A stretch of 64,000 bases of DNA. Origin: Candidula unifasciata. Lineage: Eukaryota > Mollusca > Gastropoda > Stylommatophora > Geomitridae. This document shows, in pieces, positions 12,575 to 24,068 of the stretch. The DNA lies in assembly GCA_905116865.2 (NCBI GenBank), contig CAJHNH020002446.1, forward strand, positions 1,795,060 through 1,859,059, in the 5' to 3' direction. Numbering within the stretch: position 1 is the first letter of the stretch; each line of letters begins with the position of its first letter. A program made the position numbers and the translations under genes. The notes under the pieces are model-generated. The model worked only from the letters and a program-made list of their open reading frames with translations. It did no database searches and was not told where the DNA came from.

Positions 12575-12850
12575 TCCCGTGTGGGTTCAAGCAGCTCTGT
12601 TTTAGAGAGCAAAGATAAACCCACTGTCTCCCTAACAAGCATGTTATAAGAGGCCACTAGTAAGGGTTGTTTCTTTTACAGTTGAAGTGCATCTGCCTGA
12701 GAGGCAAGGAACCAAAAGTATGCAAACAAATAAGCTAGATCTGTAAAAAGGATGTGCACGCAGAACTCAAGTTCCGGATCAAGAACAAAGTCCAGCAGTG
12801 GTCACACAACCAGAACTTTCCACTGGAGTTGACAGCCAGTGAACAGTTAA
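12575..12850 (+). mobile_element. SINE, family A
   Basis: CCCTAACAAGCATGTTATAA core near 12630. The tail has GATCTGTAAAAAGGATGTGC and CACACAACCAGAACTTTCCA, ending near CAGCCAGTGAAC. Block order matches the copies at 2.8, 17.0 and 55.5 kb. Confidence 0.7.
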
Positions 12851-13687
12851 GAAGAAAAAGGTATATGCAAAGGCAATAATGATCCAGGCACGCACAGTCT
12901 GTCTTTGTCTGTCCTTGGTCTGTCAATGGAGTGTAGACTCTCAACAAACTCCAGCCAGGTCATTCTTGACCTTGCCATTGTGCACTGCCCACTTCATATC
13001 TTACCTACAGTAATCTCCAGTTCCTTTCCCGTGTGGGTTTTCTTTGTGGGAGGAGGGGGAGGAATTTGCCTTTATTCCTCTGATGCTGTGGGTTCCAGTG
13101 AACAGACATTCTAATCATTCTAATCATGTTTCCTATCCAACGCCAGCTCTCTTCTATGCCTTTTGATTCACTGGAATTTGTTTTATTTCTCTCTCAAAAC
13201 TCCAAATTAGTGATTCTGTTAAATCATTTAATTGCTTCTTTTCTTTGCAAGCACCGGTTAAAAAAATAGTTGTAGTTTACAGCAGACTGCTAAAGTCGTC
13301 AATCTTGGATGTGGCAAATTTCTGCTGCTAAAAGCAATTTATTTATTCTGGCAATTTTCAATGCTGCCTGGATAAGAGGAATTTCTGATAAGATGAATCA
13401 TTTCTTGTGACCCAGGTGAGTTCTCTTTATCATGTCTGCACTGCGATCGTTTGTCTATTAGTCACATCATTCATATGAAGAAAAAAAAACCTATTATAAC
13501 AACATATGAAATCTCATGGACAGGACATTACACAAGGTGGGTGGGGAGAGAACACCAGCAACGGACAGAGCCCTGCAGCGAACCATGATGTGATGATATT
13601 CTGGAGAGGACTTGCCACATGATGATGATATTTTGACACACTGTTCCCAAGGTTACTATTAAGACAAACAATAGCTTATCTAGTTTT
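12851..13687. other. Unique non-coding sequence
   Basis: AT-rich in its second half, with a few short frames and none with recognisable motifs. No exon is supported. Confidence 0.4.
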
Positions 13688-14130
13688 ACAGGACAGATGG
13701 CTGTACATGTAACAGGATATGTGGCTATACATGTAACAGGACAGGTGGCTGTACATGTAACAGGATATGTGGCTGCACATGTAACAGGATATGTGGTTGT
13801 ACATGTAACAGGACAGGTGGTTGTACATGTAACAAGACAGGTGGTTGTACATGTAACAGGACATGTGGTTGTACATATAACAGGACAGGTGGTTGTACAT
13901 GTAACAGGACAGGTGGTTGTACATGTAACAGGACATGTAGTTGTACATGTAACAGGATATGTGGTTGTACATGTAACAGGATATGTGGCTGTACATGTAA
14001 CAGGATATGTGGCTGTACATGTAAATGGATATGTGGCTGTACATTTAGCAGGATATGTAGCTGGACATGTAACAGGACAGGTGGTTGCAGATGTAACAGG
14101 ACAGATGGCTGTACATATAACAGGATATGT
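13688..14130. repeat. Minisatellite, 24 bp unit, about 18 copies
   Basis: Unit contains GGTTGTACATGTAACAGGAC plus four bases. It degrades gradually to about 14370. The unit is a multiple of three, so both strands stay open (148 codons +, 122 codons minus). Those frames are not genes. Confidence 0.94.
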
Positions 14131-14654
14131 AGTGGGAAACTAAAAGGACATTAACAGGACAGTAACATAATTGTAATGGGTTTGTGCAACAGGAATGTGA
14201 TATGTAACAGGACAGGTAACATAAATAAATGAGACATGTAACAGGACATTATTGGGACATGTAACAAGACATGTTGAGGGGCATGTAACATCAAACGTAG
14301 TGAGACACATAGCAGAAATAACAACAGTTCATATAGTGGAGTATGCAATAGGACATGTAATGGGATATTTAACACGACTATAAAAGAATGTGTAATGAAT
14401 GGAACAGTCACACAGTGTCCCCATACAACGACAACTCTCATACTGGTATACACAAGCAAAGGCTGATGAGCATAAACTAGATTTCAAGTCAACAATCATG
14501 AAAATCATGTTTCCAACAAATATCACAAACCGTAATATCAACAAGTAGTTTTTCATGCAACTATGTCCTTTCAGTCAAGCCACAACCAGAAGAAACCTAA
14601 CAATTATACAAACAGTTCTCAATTTCTCGTTTCTTTATACAACCAGTTTTATAC

Positions 14655-14895
14655 CTTACGTTGGCTCTGTGGCTAAGTTGATGCGAGAACTTCGTAATGC
14701 CAGGATGCCGGGTTCAATCCCAGCTGCGGGCCATGCGCCTTGCATTGGTTTCGACAGTGGTATCAAGAAAGCCGACCGCCCAGAAAGCAATGGCAAACTG
14801 CTAGACGTAAATTTGCCTACAAAAACCACACAACAGCCGGGATCTGTTGGGGTTGGTTCTGCAACGTCCTGTAAAGGATACGCAACTAAACTTTT
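14655..14895 (+). mobile_element. tRNA-derived SINE, family C
   Basis: A box-like TGGCTCTGTGGCTAAGTTGA near 14662 and B box-like GGGTTCAATCCCAGC near 14710. They are followed by a body with CCTTGCATTGGTTTCGACAG and a tail with TTCTGCAACGTCCTGTAAAG. The second copy at 30.0-30.24 kb shares the body and tail. Confidence 0.75.
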
Positions 14896-15014
14896 ATACC
14901 TTACACTGCAATTTGGATAATTTACCCAGCAGATTTCCCTCCTCACACAGCAATGTACATTTCACACTCAGCACACGCCTGCATACAGTTTAAAACATTG
15001 TACGCACCTTCATA

Positions 15015-15165
15015 AAAGTTACAGTGGCTAGCATCTCTGCCTACTGGCATGGTGATCTGAGGTTCAAATCCCCAGTGAGATCATTAAAGAAATGAGCTAA
15101 GCATCCAGATCAAGCCAGTCTAAAAAAGGTACTGAGAGATTTCACTGTTGGTAAACTGGTTGGCA
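15015..15165 (+). mobile_element. tRNA-like SINE fragment
   Basis: ACAGTGGCTAGCATCTCTGC followed by GAGGTTCAAATCCCCAGT, in the spacing expected for pol III A and B boxes. The rest is too diverged to assign. Confidence 0.5.
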
Positions 15166-15354
15166 TGATCATGACCTACTCAAGTTGTGAAGGCCTTGTG
15201 GCAGATCCGGTCAGCCTGAGGAGTGCCCAGGCTGACACATGTGTGCAGTTTCCCAGTTTGGAGTTGGGGATTGATTAGTTCAACTGCTGGTTTACACTGG
15301 GTAGTTACTTTGCTTCCTATTTACGTTTTTGAAATAGGTTGTTGTGAAGTGTTA

Positions 15355-15960
15355 CGTGTTGTTAACAATGTCTGCAAAGTCTTGTGTGTGACTGGTTGTA
15401 AGTCGAATTATGATAATAATAGTGAACATGTGAGTGTGTTTAAATTTCCTTTGCATGCTGAGTTAAAAGAAAGATGGTTGAAAATAATTTCACGGAAAGA
15501 TTGGACACCTGGAAAAACCAGTGTAGTATGTGTGAAATATTTTCTTTAATCTTATGTAACTGTATCTGATAAACACACAAATCTGGAGCTGAGCATGAAA
15601 GAATCCTGCTGTAAGACAAGATGCTTATCTAACTGTCTTCCAGATCTTACATCCTGTTTATCTGTGAAAGTACCAACCTCTCGCAAAGCCTCAGAGGAAC
15701 ATATATTACATATTAATGGTATTCATGATCAAAAAGTAAATGAATGTCTGTCATCAGATATCATTACAGATTTCCAGGATCTGGAGTCACAGATAGGAAA
15801 CAAACTGAAAGGACAGTTTGAGAAAAATTGGAAATATATTTCTGTAAATGGGGCTTTAGCATGTATTGTTTTGTTTATCATTACCGCACAGTCAGACTGT
15901 ACCACCCATTCGTGTCAGCATAAAGGTGTTACTTGATATGACGATACAAGTCTTTGTTCA
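15355..15960 (+). pseudogene. Broken THAP-domain gene, probably from a THAP-type transposon
   Basis: The frame starting near 15379 reads CVTGCKSNY, then VSVFKFP, a Trp in ERWLKI and another in DWTPGK, then VVCVKYF. This is the order of the C2CH THAP zinc finger (Cys-x2-4-Cys, FP, W, W-P, Cys-x2-His). The last ligand is Tyr where His is expected. A likely Met start at 15368 (MSAKSCV) is out of phase with the finger by a GTGTG-type slippage, and a stop follows at about 15547. A second frame (15595-15936) has PDLTSCLSVKVPTSRKASEE, which resembles the linker that follows the finger in THAP proteins. It then has a segment ending in QFEKNWKYISVNG before losing similarity. I read this as a decayed THAP transposase or host THAP paralogue. 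Confidence 0.65.
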
Positions 15961-16055
15961 TAATAAAAAGGTTAGTGTAGACAACAATTAACTTGTGAGA
16001 TGGACACAGCTTGAAAATCTTGTATCTGACATGGATATTCACCAGCTGAAATGTT

Positions 16056-16228
16056 ATGTAGCTTCTGTTTCTCTGTTGTTCACATTTAGACTCTTCTTGC
16101 GATTTTTGTTTTGTATGTAGCTTCTGTTTCTCTGTTGTTCACATTTAGACTCTTCTTGCGATTTTTGTTTTGTATGTAGCTTCTGTTTCTCTGTTGTTCA
16201 CATTTAGACTCTTCTTGCGATTTTTGTT
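16056..16228. repeat. Tandem triplication, 59 bp unit
   Basis: Three nearly identical copies starting ATGTAGCTTCTGTTTCTCTG at 16056, 16115 and 16174. The lack of divergence suggests recent origin. Confidence 0.95.
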
Positions 16229-16429
16229 TATGTCTGTTACAGTTATGTCCATCATTTCTATGTCCATCGACTGACTTACTGAAGGTTGTTTATGTTCGTA
16301 CCATAAGCCTGAGGTAGTGATGTCACGTCAAGCTGATGCCATTTGCCGCAAGGCCTTCAGAACTTAAGTAGGTTATGGCATGATACTGTCATCCGTGTGT
16401 AGGTCACATAGGCCCATTCTGTGAAAAGG

Positions 16430-16600
16430 GTGAATATACCTTCTACCGCCCTAACAAGCATGTCATACAAGGCATGCTAGTTAGTGATCTAATCAGTAAT
16501 CAGATGTCTTAGGTAAAAAAGGTGTAGATACAGCAGCCTAGCTGTAAACCACAAAACAATGTGTCCCTAGCCCTACTGTGGACAAATGCAGAAGAAGAAG
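16430..16600 (+). mobile_element. SINE-like element, family B
   Basis: CCCTAACAAGCATGTCATAC core near 16449. The tail has CAGCCTAGCTGTAAACCACA, as in the copy near 5.95 kb. Confidence 0.55.
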
Positions 16601-16689
16601 AAGAGTCAGATCTGTTGATGAATATCACACCAACCAGGTTTACTACCAGTAACATCTCTGGTACCTGAGACTGGGTCAACTTACCAGTC

Positions 16690-16765
16690 AAGGTTGACTA
16701 AAATCACAATCTAACACATGCCACTTGACTGGTAGGTAATTAGTTCAGCCACTGTGCCACAGATT
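16690..16765 (-). mobile_element. tRNA-like SINE head
   Basis: The reverse complement reads CTGTGGCACAGTGGCTGAAC, an A-box-like sequence. No full cloverleaf is visible. Confidence 0.4.
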
Positions 16766-17024
16766 CTCTTTATAACAGTATTTAAAAAACAATAATTTAC
16801 CATCTATTCACAAATGGTATTTCAATGAGTGAATTATATGTCGATTTTCTAGCAGCCATAATTTACCTGCACATTAAAAAAAAAAAAAAAACTGTCTGGT
16901 CCAATAAAAAACCCAGTGTCTGCCTGCATTTCATACACGACTTACATTAGTTCAGATTTCTAGGTAGTGCTTTGTTAGCAGATGGAAGATTCAAGAAGGA
17001 AAAGAAACAAGATTTCAAAGGTCT

Positions 17025-17290
17025 GTGTGGTTTCGGGTCCCATTCTGAGGGAAAGAAGAGTAGACCCAATGCCCCTTACCAAGCATGTCAACTAATTAGG
17101 GACGTTTCCTTCAAATTTTGGAATGCATCCGTCTAAAAGGAGAGGAACCAATAGTCTGTCTACAAATAAGCCAGATCTGTAAAACAGATATGCATACAAA
17201 ATAAAAGTTCTGGAACAAGACTAAAGTTCAGAAGTGGATGAACAACCAGAACTTGCTGCCAGAGTTTACAGCCAGTGAACGCTAACTCAC
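17025..17290 (+). mobile_element. SINE, family A
   Basis: CTTACCAAGCATGTCAACTA core. The tail has GATCTGTAAAACAGATATGC, AGTTCAGAAGTGGATGAACA and CAGAACTTGC, ending at TTACAGCCAGTGAACGC. Confidence 0.7.
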
Positions 17291-19304
17291 ATCTAGACAC
17301 AGAGAAAACTTTTATTAGAGTAGATAAGGATACGCTATGGGGCTATCTAAACAGATATGGCATTCTTTTTATTTTTGCCAAGTGGGGTTGGTAGTCATGT
17401 CTATCTATAAGTTTCCGTCTCATGTACTTTCAATCGACTCTGACATAGATCATCCATGCCACGATGTCAAACTGTCCAGCATCTGTTCTCTTGGTCTTCC
17501 CCCCCCCCCCCACTTTCCTACCATCACGATGTACCCCAGTTTTCTCCTCATTAGATTAGATATGGAATTAGCAAACATTTGATCAAAATTTGAAAGAATT
17601 CAAATACATAAATTCAAAGTTGTGTATAAACAAAATCAGATACATCTTTTGAGTAAATTCACAAGTACCACAGAGATGTGTGCTATCTGGCCCACTTTTC
17701 TTAGCAATTAGTGACAGTATGTGGAAAGAAGTAAAGCTGGCAATGAAGAAGATGATATTTCAGATTGTTATTTATAGATGACCGATTAATAATAGCATAA
17801 ACAGGAGAGGGTTCCGCCGCAGGAGCAGGACCACCTGCCTCAAGTCAAAACCAAGTGCCGGAAACCAAGACATCAGAAAATTAATACAATAGGCTCAGAA
17901 TAGACACAGACAATGGGGATAGTTTGACAACCAGAAACCATATCAATAAAAGTTAATAACAGTGGTAATACAAACCAGTGATTAACCCTTTCACTACTAT
18001 GTAGTCTGCCAGCAAACATTACCATGTGCTCAGCAAATTCCCTGCTGTAACTGTCCCCTGTGCTGAATATTTTTCTCTACTCCAAACACAAAAGATGCGA
18101 TAGTGGTGCAGGCTCTATTTGGTACACCTACAAAAATTCACCTTAGGGAAGTGGGTGATGACCTGAGTGCTGACAAACCAGATGCACTATGGCGATGCCA
18201 TGAAATGCTTCTACAGAAAGGAAACACTAGAAACTAGACTTAATCATCCAGCTCCATTTGGGATAGTGAAATAAAATGCACCCCTGCTAAATATTCTTTA
18301 TCTTTGTCTCCACCGCTACCCTATGCATAGGAGAAACTCCACCCTGGCACAAGTACAGCAATACGTAACCTTCTGATCCTCAGCAGAAACATTTTTTAAA
18401 TGTTTCGGCCCCTTTACCTTCCTTACAGGAGACAAATTTTATTCTTTCATTTTCTTCTTCATCGTCATCTCCACTGCTGCCATATTTTTGCAATCATGTC
18501 CTTCTTGCACTCATGTCCTTAACTCCATCTGAGGCTCTTACCGGCCCCTGGCCTGTTCCACAGCCCCACATTTGTGATCGATGAAGCCACCCCTCAGTCC
18601 CCCTCCCCATCCCCGGGAAGCCTAAGGGAAGAACTTGTCTAGAAGAATCCTAGCACTTCACCCATAGTAGAGTTACAATTTGGACTGTTGGCAATCTGAA
18701 ACTCCCCAAATCTGATTGATAAATCTACGGGAGCTCCAACTTTCATCACAATTGATTGTAGTCGCTGTGTTATTATTATTTTCTTTTAAAAATAATACTT
18801 GGCTGACGGTTGCCGAAAGTGCTAAGAGTGCACATATCTGCTGGTGTGCCGTGAAGATAACTTCATTCATAACACACATTTCAAGTGATCCTTACTATTA
18901 CTCCTTTAAAGAAACTCCATTTATTATTTATCAACTTCAGTTAACAAGTTTTTCTAACAAGTAGACTAAGAATGCAAAACCAGAAATATATTTCAGGGCT
19001 AATATTACCCCATTCACCGACCACGCTTCTATGGTAAACAATGCAAACATAAGGAATGCATCTAAATACACCTAAATGCATGTGTTAAGGGTTTTAATTA
19101 TATGTAAATGGTTAGTTATTTCCTTCTTTGGGTAAAGTGTATTGCCATATAACTCCCTACATTAATGGTCCTTAGCAATCTGTAAGAATAGTCGAAAACG
19201 TATTATTACGTCCACAGCAGTGAGGGCACAGAAAATGGATAAGCAGTATCACATCTTTAGCAGTCTAAGAAGCAAACGTACAATTACGTCTATAGCAGCG
19301 AAAG
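17291..19304. other. Long non-coding stretch, no gene recognised
   Basis: Only short frames, none with a recognisable domain. Stretches such as 18000-18450 have scattered coding-like texture but many stops. They may be very old transposon sequence. Confidence 0.35.
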
Positions 19305-19800
19305 GGTTAAATATCTAGGATCAATATTCACACTAAAAAGGAGTGTGGATGGAGATATCAACTCACAATGTGCTACAACACACCAGGTCCTGGGACAACT
19401 AACATCATTTTTGTCACATAGAAGTATACCTTTGTCTACCCAGGCAAATCTACTAAGAACCATTTTGTGGCCAACTTTATGCTACCAGAGTAGACTCTGG
19501 TCCCTTACCAAAAATAATGAACACAAAACCATAACAGTAATGAGATGTCTTAGAAGACCTGCTTGTGTAACCAAAAGAAATGAAAATAAAAATAAAGAAA
19601 TCAGAAGAAGACCAAACCTGAAAACAGTGATACAGTTGATTAAAGGGCAAGAGATAAGTGGTTGTTTGACCATCTGACGAGAATGCCCTGGTACCAACTG
19701 CCACAGTGAAGAAATATAGTGGACACTGAGCAAGGGGGAAGGCTATGCAGAAGATGGGATGATGACATCAACAACAGTTTTAAGGGAATGAAGACCAATT
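19305..19800 (+). pseudogene. Degenerate non-LTR retrotransposon, C-terminal reverse transcriptase region
   Basis: The frame from about 19310 reads VKYLGSIF, then ANLLRTILWPTLCY, then VMRCLRR and a KNKEIRRRP stretch. A short frame jump then gives WFDHLTRMPW and a basic CRRWDDDIN. This order (K-Y-L-G, thumb region with L-Y-Q/G, MR-x-LR, WxGHxxRM, RRWxDDI) is that of the end of LINE ORF2. Stops and frameshifts make it non-functional. The 5' part of the element is absent. Confidence 0.75.
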
Positions 19801-19883
19801 TATACAACATGTTAAAAAGGGCACATAGACAAGGCTTACACTCCACACTCCCCTCCCCCCTATGTTTCAATGAAGTTATCAGA

Positions 19884-20085
19884 GAGGAGGAGGAAGAGGA
19901 GGAGGGGAAGAAGAAGAAAAAGGAAGAAGGAAGGAGGAGGAGGAAAAAGAAGAAAAAGAAAAAGAAGAAGAAGGAGGAGGAGGAGGAGGAGGAGGAGGAG
20001 GAGAAGAAGAAGAAGAAGAAGAAGAAGAGAAGAAGACGAAGAAGAAGAAGAAGAAGAAGAAGAAGAAGAGAAAGAAGAAGAAATA
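19884..20085. repeat. GGA/GAA purine microsatellite
   Basis: About 200 bp of pure purine on the plus strand (GAG and AAG trinucleotides). Frames across it are low-complexity artefacts. It sits directly after the LINE tail. Confidence 0.95.
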
Positions 20086-20289
20086 AAGAACTGAATATCT
20101 TTTTGAAACAGCTGATACATTTGGTACCTATTTTCCTCTCATTTCATTGGCTGTAAGCCCTGATGGAAAGTACTGGTTCTTCATCCATTTGCATGTACAT
20201 CTGCTTCACTTATTTGTATGCAGTTGGTTGTTCCTTGCCGCTCGCGCAGATGCACTCCAACTTTAAAGGAAGCTTCTAATTAGTCGAAT

Positions 20290-20820
20290 CCTATGATACG
20301 TTTGTTGGAGAGGCAGTGGGTCTATTCTTGTTTTCCCTACAATGAGGCCCTCGAACCGACCGGGAACAACCTTAAACTAATGTTCCCCAGTAAATTTCTA
20401 TACAACAACATAAGTAAAATTCTATATAGTTTTATATGCAATAACATACTTATACAAATATATTCTCTCACTGACACAAATGTGGTACACAACTGTAAAT
20501 ATATTTATCTAAAAACAGCTGATGTGAATAGTAAAGATCTGACATCAAATGGGTTGACATGAGTTCTGGATGAGAAACATGACATGCAGTTACAAATAAG
20601 AGACATACCCAACTCAGGGCACGTGAAGAAAAAACATGTCATGGATAAACTACTTGCAGATATGATTCTTTCTGAACTTGCAAATGAACATAACTTTACC
20701 ACTCACTGTTTTGCTATTTCAAATAGAAATCTGCTTAACTCTGTCACCGCAGGAAAGCTACAAAATAAATATAACTGGGTTATGAGCCCAAAGGAATTCC
20801 TGAACAAAATCTGTTAAATC
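20290..20820 (+). other. Unrecognised coding-like frames
   Basis: Two frames, 20293-20562 (89 codons) and 20584-20817 (77 codons), are close together and in different phases. The second contains VMDKLLADMILSELANEH, a helical-looking segment, and ends at a stop. I cannot assign a family. The A-rich end and the LINE upstream suggest transposon relics. Confidence 0.3.
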
Positions 20821-21239
20821 AACAACTTACACAGGCTACTAAGGAATTAAATAAAAAAAAAAAAAAAGAAACTTATTAAAAATAAATGTTTTCAAAATAA
20901 ATAAAGATTTATAAAAGCAGTAATCAATAAACAAGAACACAGCAAAGCAATAAATGGAACACATTTCTAAAAAGAAAATGCATCCAGTGACTCATTTCAT
21001 GATCCTGGTGACCTCTATAGTTTTGGCTAAGCAGAAAATTTGACATCAGCATGGCTCTAAAAATAACCATTTGGTTCCAAAGAAAATCCCTGTAAATAAT
21101 GTTTTTAGTAACTGTATTCATATTCAGACCTCCTTGATGCTGCGCAGGCATAAACACAAACTATACATCTCGTAAATACATCATTTTAGAACAGCCGGGT
21201 AAGTGGTTTCTCAGGGAATTGGACTCTACCCGTCCCACC

Positions 21240-22375
21240 ATGTGTGGCCACCTCTACCATCTTGTGTGGGCCACCTCTACCATGTGTGGGCCACATCTGT
21301 GTGGGCACCTCTACCATGTGTGGGCCACACCATGTGTTGGAAGCCTCTACCATGTGTGTGCAACCTCTACCATGTGTGGGCCACCTCTACCATGTGTGGG
21401 CCACCTCTACCATGTGTGGGCCACCTCTACCATGTGTGGGCCACCTCTACCATGTGTGGGCCACCTCTACCATGTGTGGGCCACCTGTGTGGGCCACCTC
21501 TAGCATGTGTGGGCCTCCTCTACCATGTGTGGGCTGCCTCTACCATGTGTTGGAAGCCTCTACCATGTGTTGGAAGCCTCTACCATGTGTTGGAAGCCTC
21601 TACCATGTGTGGGCCACCTCTACCATGTGTGGGCCTCCTCTACCATGTGTTGGAAGCCTCTACCATGTGTTGGAAGCCTCTACCATGTGTTGGAAGCCTC
21701 TACCATGTGTGGGCCACCTCTACCATGTGTGGGCCTCCTCTACCATGTGTTGGAAGCCTCTACCATGTGTAGGCCTCCTCTACCATGTGTTGGAAGCCTC
21801 TACCATGTGTGGGCCTCCTCTACCATGTGTTGGAAGCCTCTACCATGTGTTGGAAGCCTCTACCATGTGTTGGAAGCCTCTACCATGTGTGGGCCACCTC
21901 TACCATGTGTGGGCCTCCTCTACCATGTGTTGGAAGCCTCTACCATGTGTGGGCCTCCTCTACCATGTGTTGGAAGCCTCTACCATGTGTGGGCCTCCTC
22001 TACCATGTGTTGGAAGCCTCTACCATGTGTGGGCCTCCTCTACCATGTGTTGGAAGCCTCTACCATGTGTTGGAAACCTCTACCATGTGTGGGCCTCCTC
22101 TACCATGTGTGGGCCTCCTCTACCATGTGTTGGCCACCTCTACCATGTGTGGGCCACCTCTACCATGTGTGGGCCACCTCTACCATGTGTGGGCCTCCTC
22201 TACCATGTGTAGGAAGCCTCTACCATGTGTTGGAAGCCTCTACCATGTGTGGGCCACCTCTACCATGTGTTGGCCACCTCTACCATGTGTGGGCCACCTC
22301 TACCATGTGTGGGCCACCTCTACCATGTGTGGACCACCTCTACCAAGTGTGGGCCGCCTCTACCAAGTGTGGGCC
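21240..22375. repeat. Minisatellite, 20 bp unit, about 57 copies
   Basis: Unit CTCTACCATGTGTGGGCCAC, with two other main versions ending TTGGAAGC and GGGCCTC. The three versions are interspersed in blocks. The unit is not a multiple of three, but it lacks stops, so frames up to 322 codons (Cys/Pro/Trp-rich) stay open. They are not genes. Confidence 0.96.
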
Positions 22376-22439
22376 ACCTTCAAGATGGTGTTCACTGCTC
22401 CTGCTCTTACATTAATCTAACCAAATAAAGATCTGCCTT

Positions 22440-22650
22440 TCACTGTACTTCTACAGTTTCTGAATGTAAATTCTGTTTATGGCAGACTGTTTGTGTATAT
22501 TCTGACTAAATGACCAAACCATTTTTCTGCTTCTTTTTCTTTCTTTTATGATTGCCCCTAACAAGTCAGTTGGCATGCCATGTTGTGGTTGCAGCAAATC
22601 TGCAGCATCTCTGGTTTTCAGCCCAGCTGATCTGCTTTCAGCAAACACAT
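22440..22650 (-). mobile_element. LINE 3' fragment (end of reverse transcriptase ORF)
   Basis: The minus strand reads EAEKWFGHLVRIYTNSLP, matching the WFGHLxRM signature near the C-terminus of many LINE ORF2 proteins. The remainder is too diverged to place. Confidence 0.45.
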
Positions 22651-22679
22651 AATGAGTTGCTGTTTACAACACACTAGTT

Positions 22680-22780
22680 AAGGGGCATTGGGTTTTCCCC
22701 TAAAAAGAGACAGCGGGTTTCCCCCTAAAAAGAGACAGTGGGTTTTCCCCTTAAAAGAGAGAGTGGGTTTTCCTGAAAAC
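22680..22780. repeat. Short tandem repeat, about 31 bp, 3 copies
   Basis: Copies of AGAGACAGTGGGTTTTCCCC with a CTAAAA spacer. Confidence 0.85.
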
Positions 22781-23160
22781 GTGCCCAAGAACTGATACAA
22801 GAAACTAAACCCTGTCATCTACTTCTCTGAGATTTGAACCCTCTTGTCCCTAATGTCCACAGCACTGATTCTATCTCTCCATGTCCCATACACAAACAGA
22901 GAGACTGCTATCTTCTTGTCAAAGCTAACCCAGGAGAAGAAATCTGTAAAACATTTGTTGAGGCACATGTGCAGACCTCTGCTGATGTCAAAGTTCACTC
23001 TGTGAACCTGTGACCCTGCTAAATGGGGACAGCACTGTTTTTCTATCCACAACAGACACACTTTGTAGAGTAAAGGAATACTGTCTATAGTAATAATGTC
23101 TTATAACAGAAGGCTACAAATATCAACCATTCACAAACTTTCGTTGAATGCGATAATCAT

Positions 23161-23166
23161 TTTATT
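23161..23166 (-). terminator. Candidate polyadenylation signal for the CYB5R4-like gene
   Basis: AATAAA on the minus strand about 840 nt past the stop codon. It is followed by a GT-rich stretch (TTTGTGAATGGTTGATATTTG starts about 25 nt further on). It is the first canonical AATAAA I find after the stop. The implied 3' UTR (about 24007 to 23140) includes a 32-codon frame at about 23440-23540 that starts MSNPERQK, probably without function. Confidence 0.35.
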
Positions 23167-24007
23167 GGCTAAACATTTTAGGGTATCAACAAACATAGAT
23201 GCTGTATTCATACCAATATCTGAATTTCATTAAAAAAAAAATAATTCATAAATGAAATGACTGATGAAAATGCTTGTACTGCATCATGTACCCTGCCAGA
23301 CTGCATCTCTCTTCACGGATCTATCCTAAATATTCTGGATCAATTTTGACGATGATACCCCTAAAAAAAAAGTAAAAACGTCTTAGGCCATCTATCATTA
23401 TGTATCTTTGTCTGCTCTTCTAATTTCTACTGAGGATCTTTCCAGTCGTCATGAGGTTCTTTCACATCTGTCTTCTCATCTTCTCCTTCTTCTCTAGTTC
23501 TCTTTTGCCTTTCAGGGTTAGACATCTTTTTATCACCTGTCCAAAAAAACAATATTTGTCTCTTCCTTATCATTATGTATAATGATGTATTTTCATGCGT
23601 TTTTACCAGACAGTTGTCATTTCATCTGTCTGTCCCTGGTATTCACAACATCCATCTCAAAAAAAGCACATTTCTATAGCCTCCAATCTCTTCTTTATGT
23701 GTTAGCTTTCTTGCTAAGATCAGCTGTCATTCAACATCTATCACTAAAATCACAGACATACAAGAATAATCTGCATCACATAAACACATACATATTCACA
23801 AATACCACATTAAAGGAGAGTAGTCTTCCCTTGAGAAACATCTGCAGTTATCCACCCTTGTCTTTTTTGTTGTTGTAAATAACATCCTTTACCATCCAAA
23901 AAAACAAAACAATGCAGACTTGGGTCCTGGTAACATGAGAGGACTCAAAAGGAATGAAATAGGGCAGGAATTATGTTGTTTCAGTCTATGTTGAACTTTG
24001 ACTTCAC

Positions 24008-24068
24008 CTAGGAAGTCTGCGAAAATACGTGTATATGGTTCTCCTCGAGGCCGTTAAATTTTGCAAAA
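24008..24068 (-). CDS. CYB5R4: CYB5R4-like terminal coding exon
   Basis: Acceptor TTCTCACATTTCAG, TAG stop at 24010-24008. Encodes FAKFNGLEENHIHVFSQTS. The ending N-x-I-H-x-F matches the C-terminus of the family (EIHSFTA). Phase 2 entry agrees with the preceding exon. Confidence 0.85.

Noticed and set aside
14655..14720. tRNA gene
   Set aside because: A and B boxes are present, but no acceptor stem pairing is visible and a SINE body follows. The same body is repeated at 30.0 kb.
21244..22415. Cys/Pro/Trp-rich frames of about 300 codons
   Set aside because: Read-through of a 20 bp minisatellite in all three frames. The unit simply lacks stops.
23440..23545. 32-codon frame starting MSNPERQK with a possible acceptor before it
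   Set aside because: Its phase does not agree with the preceding exon, and it lies past the stop codon, most likely in the 3' UTR.
23790..23835. Candidate last exon reading LFLYVCDFSD
   Set aside because: The phase fits but similarity is poor. The exon at 24008-24068 fits phase, acceptor and C-terminal motif far better.
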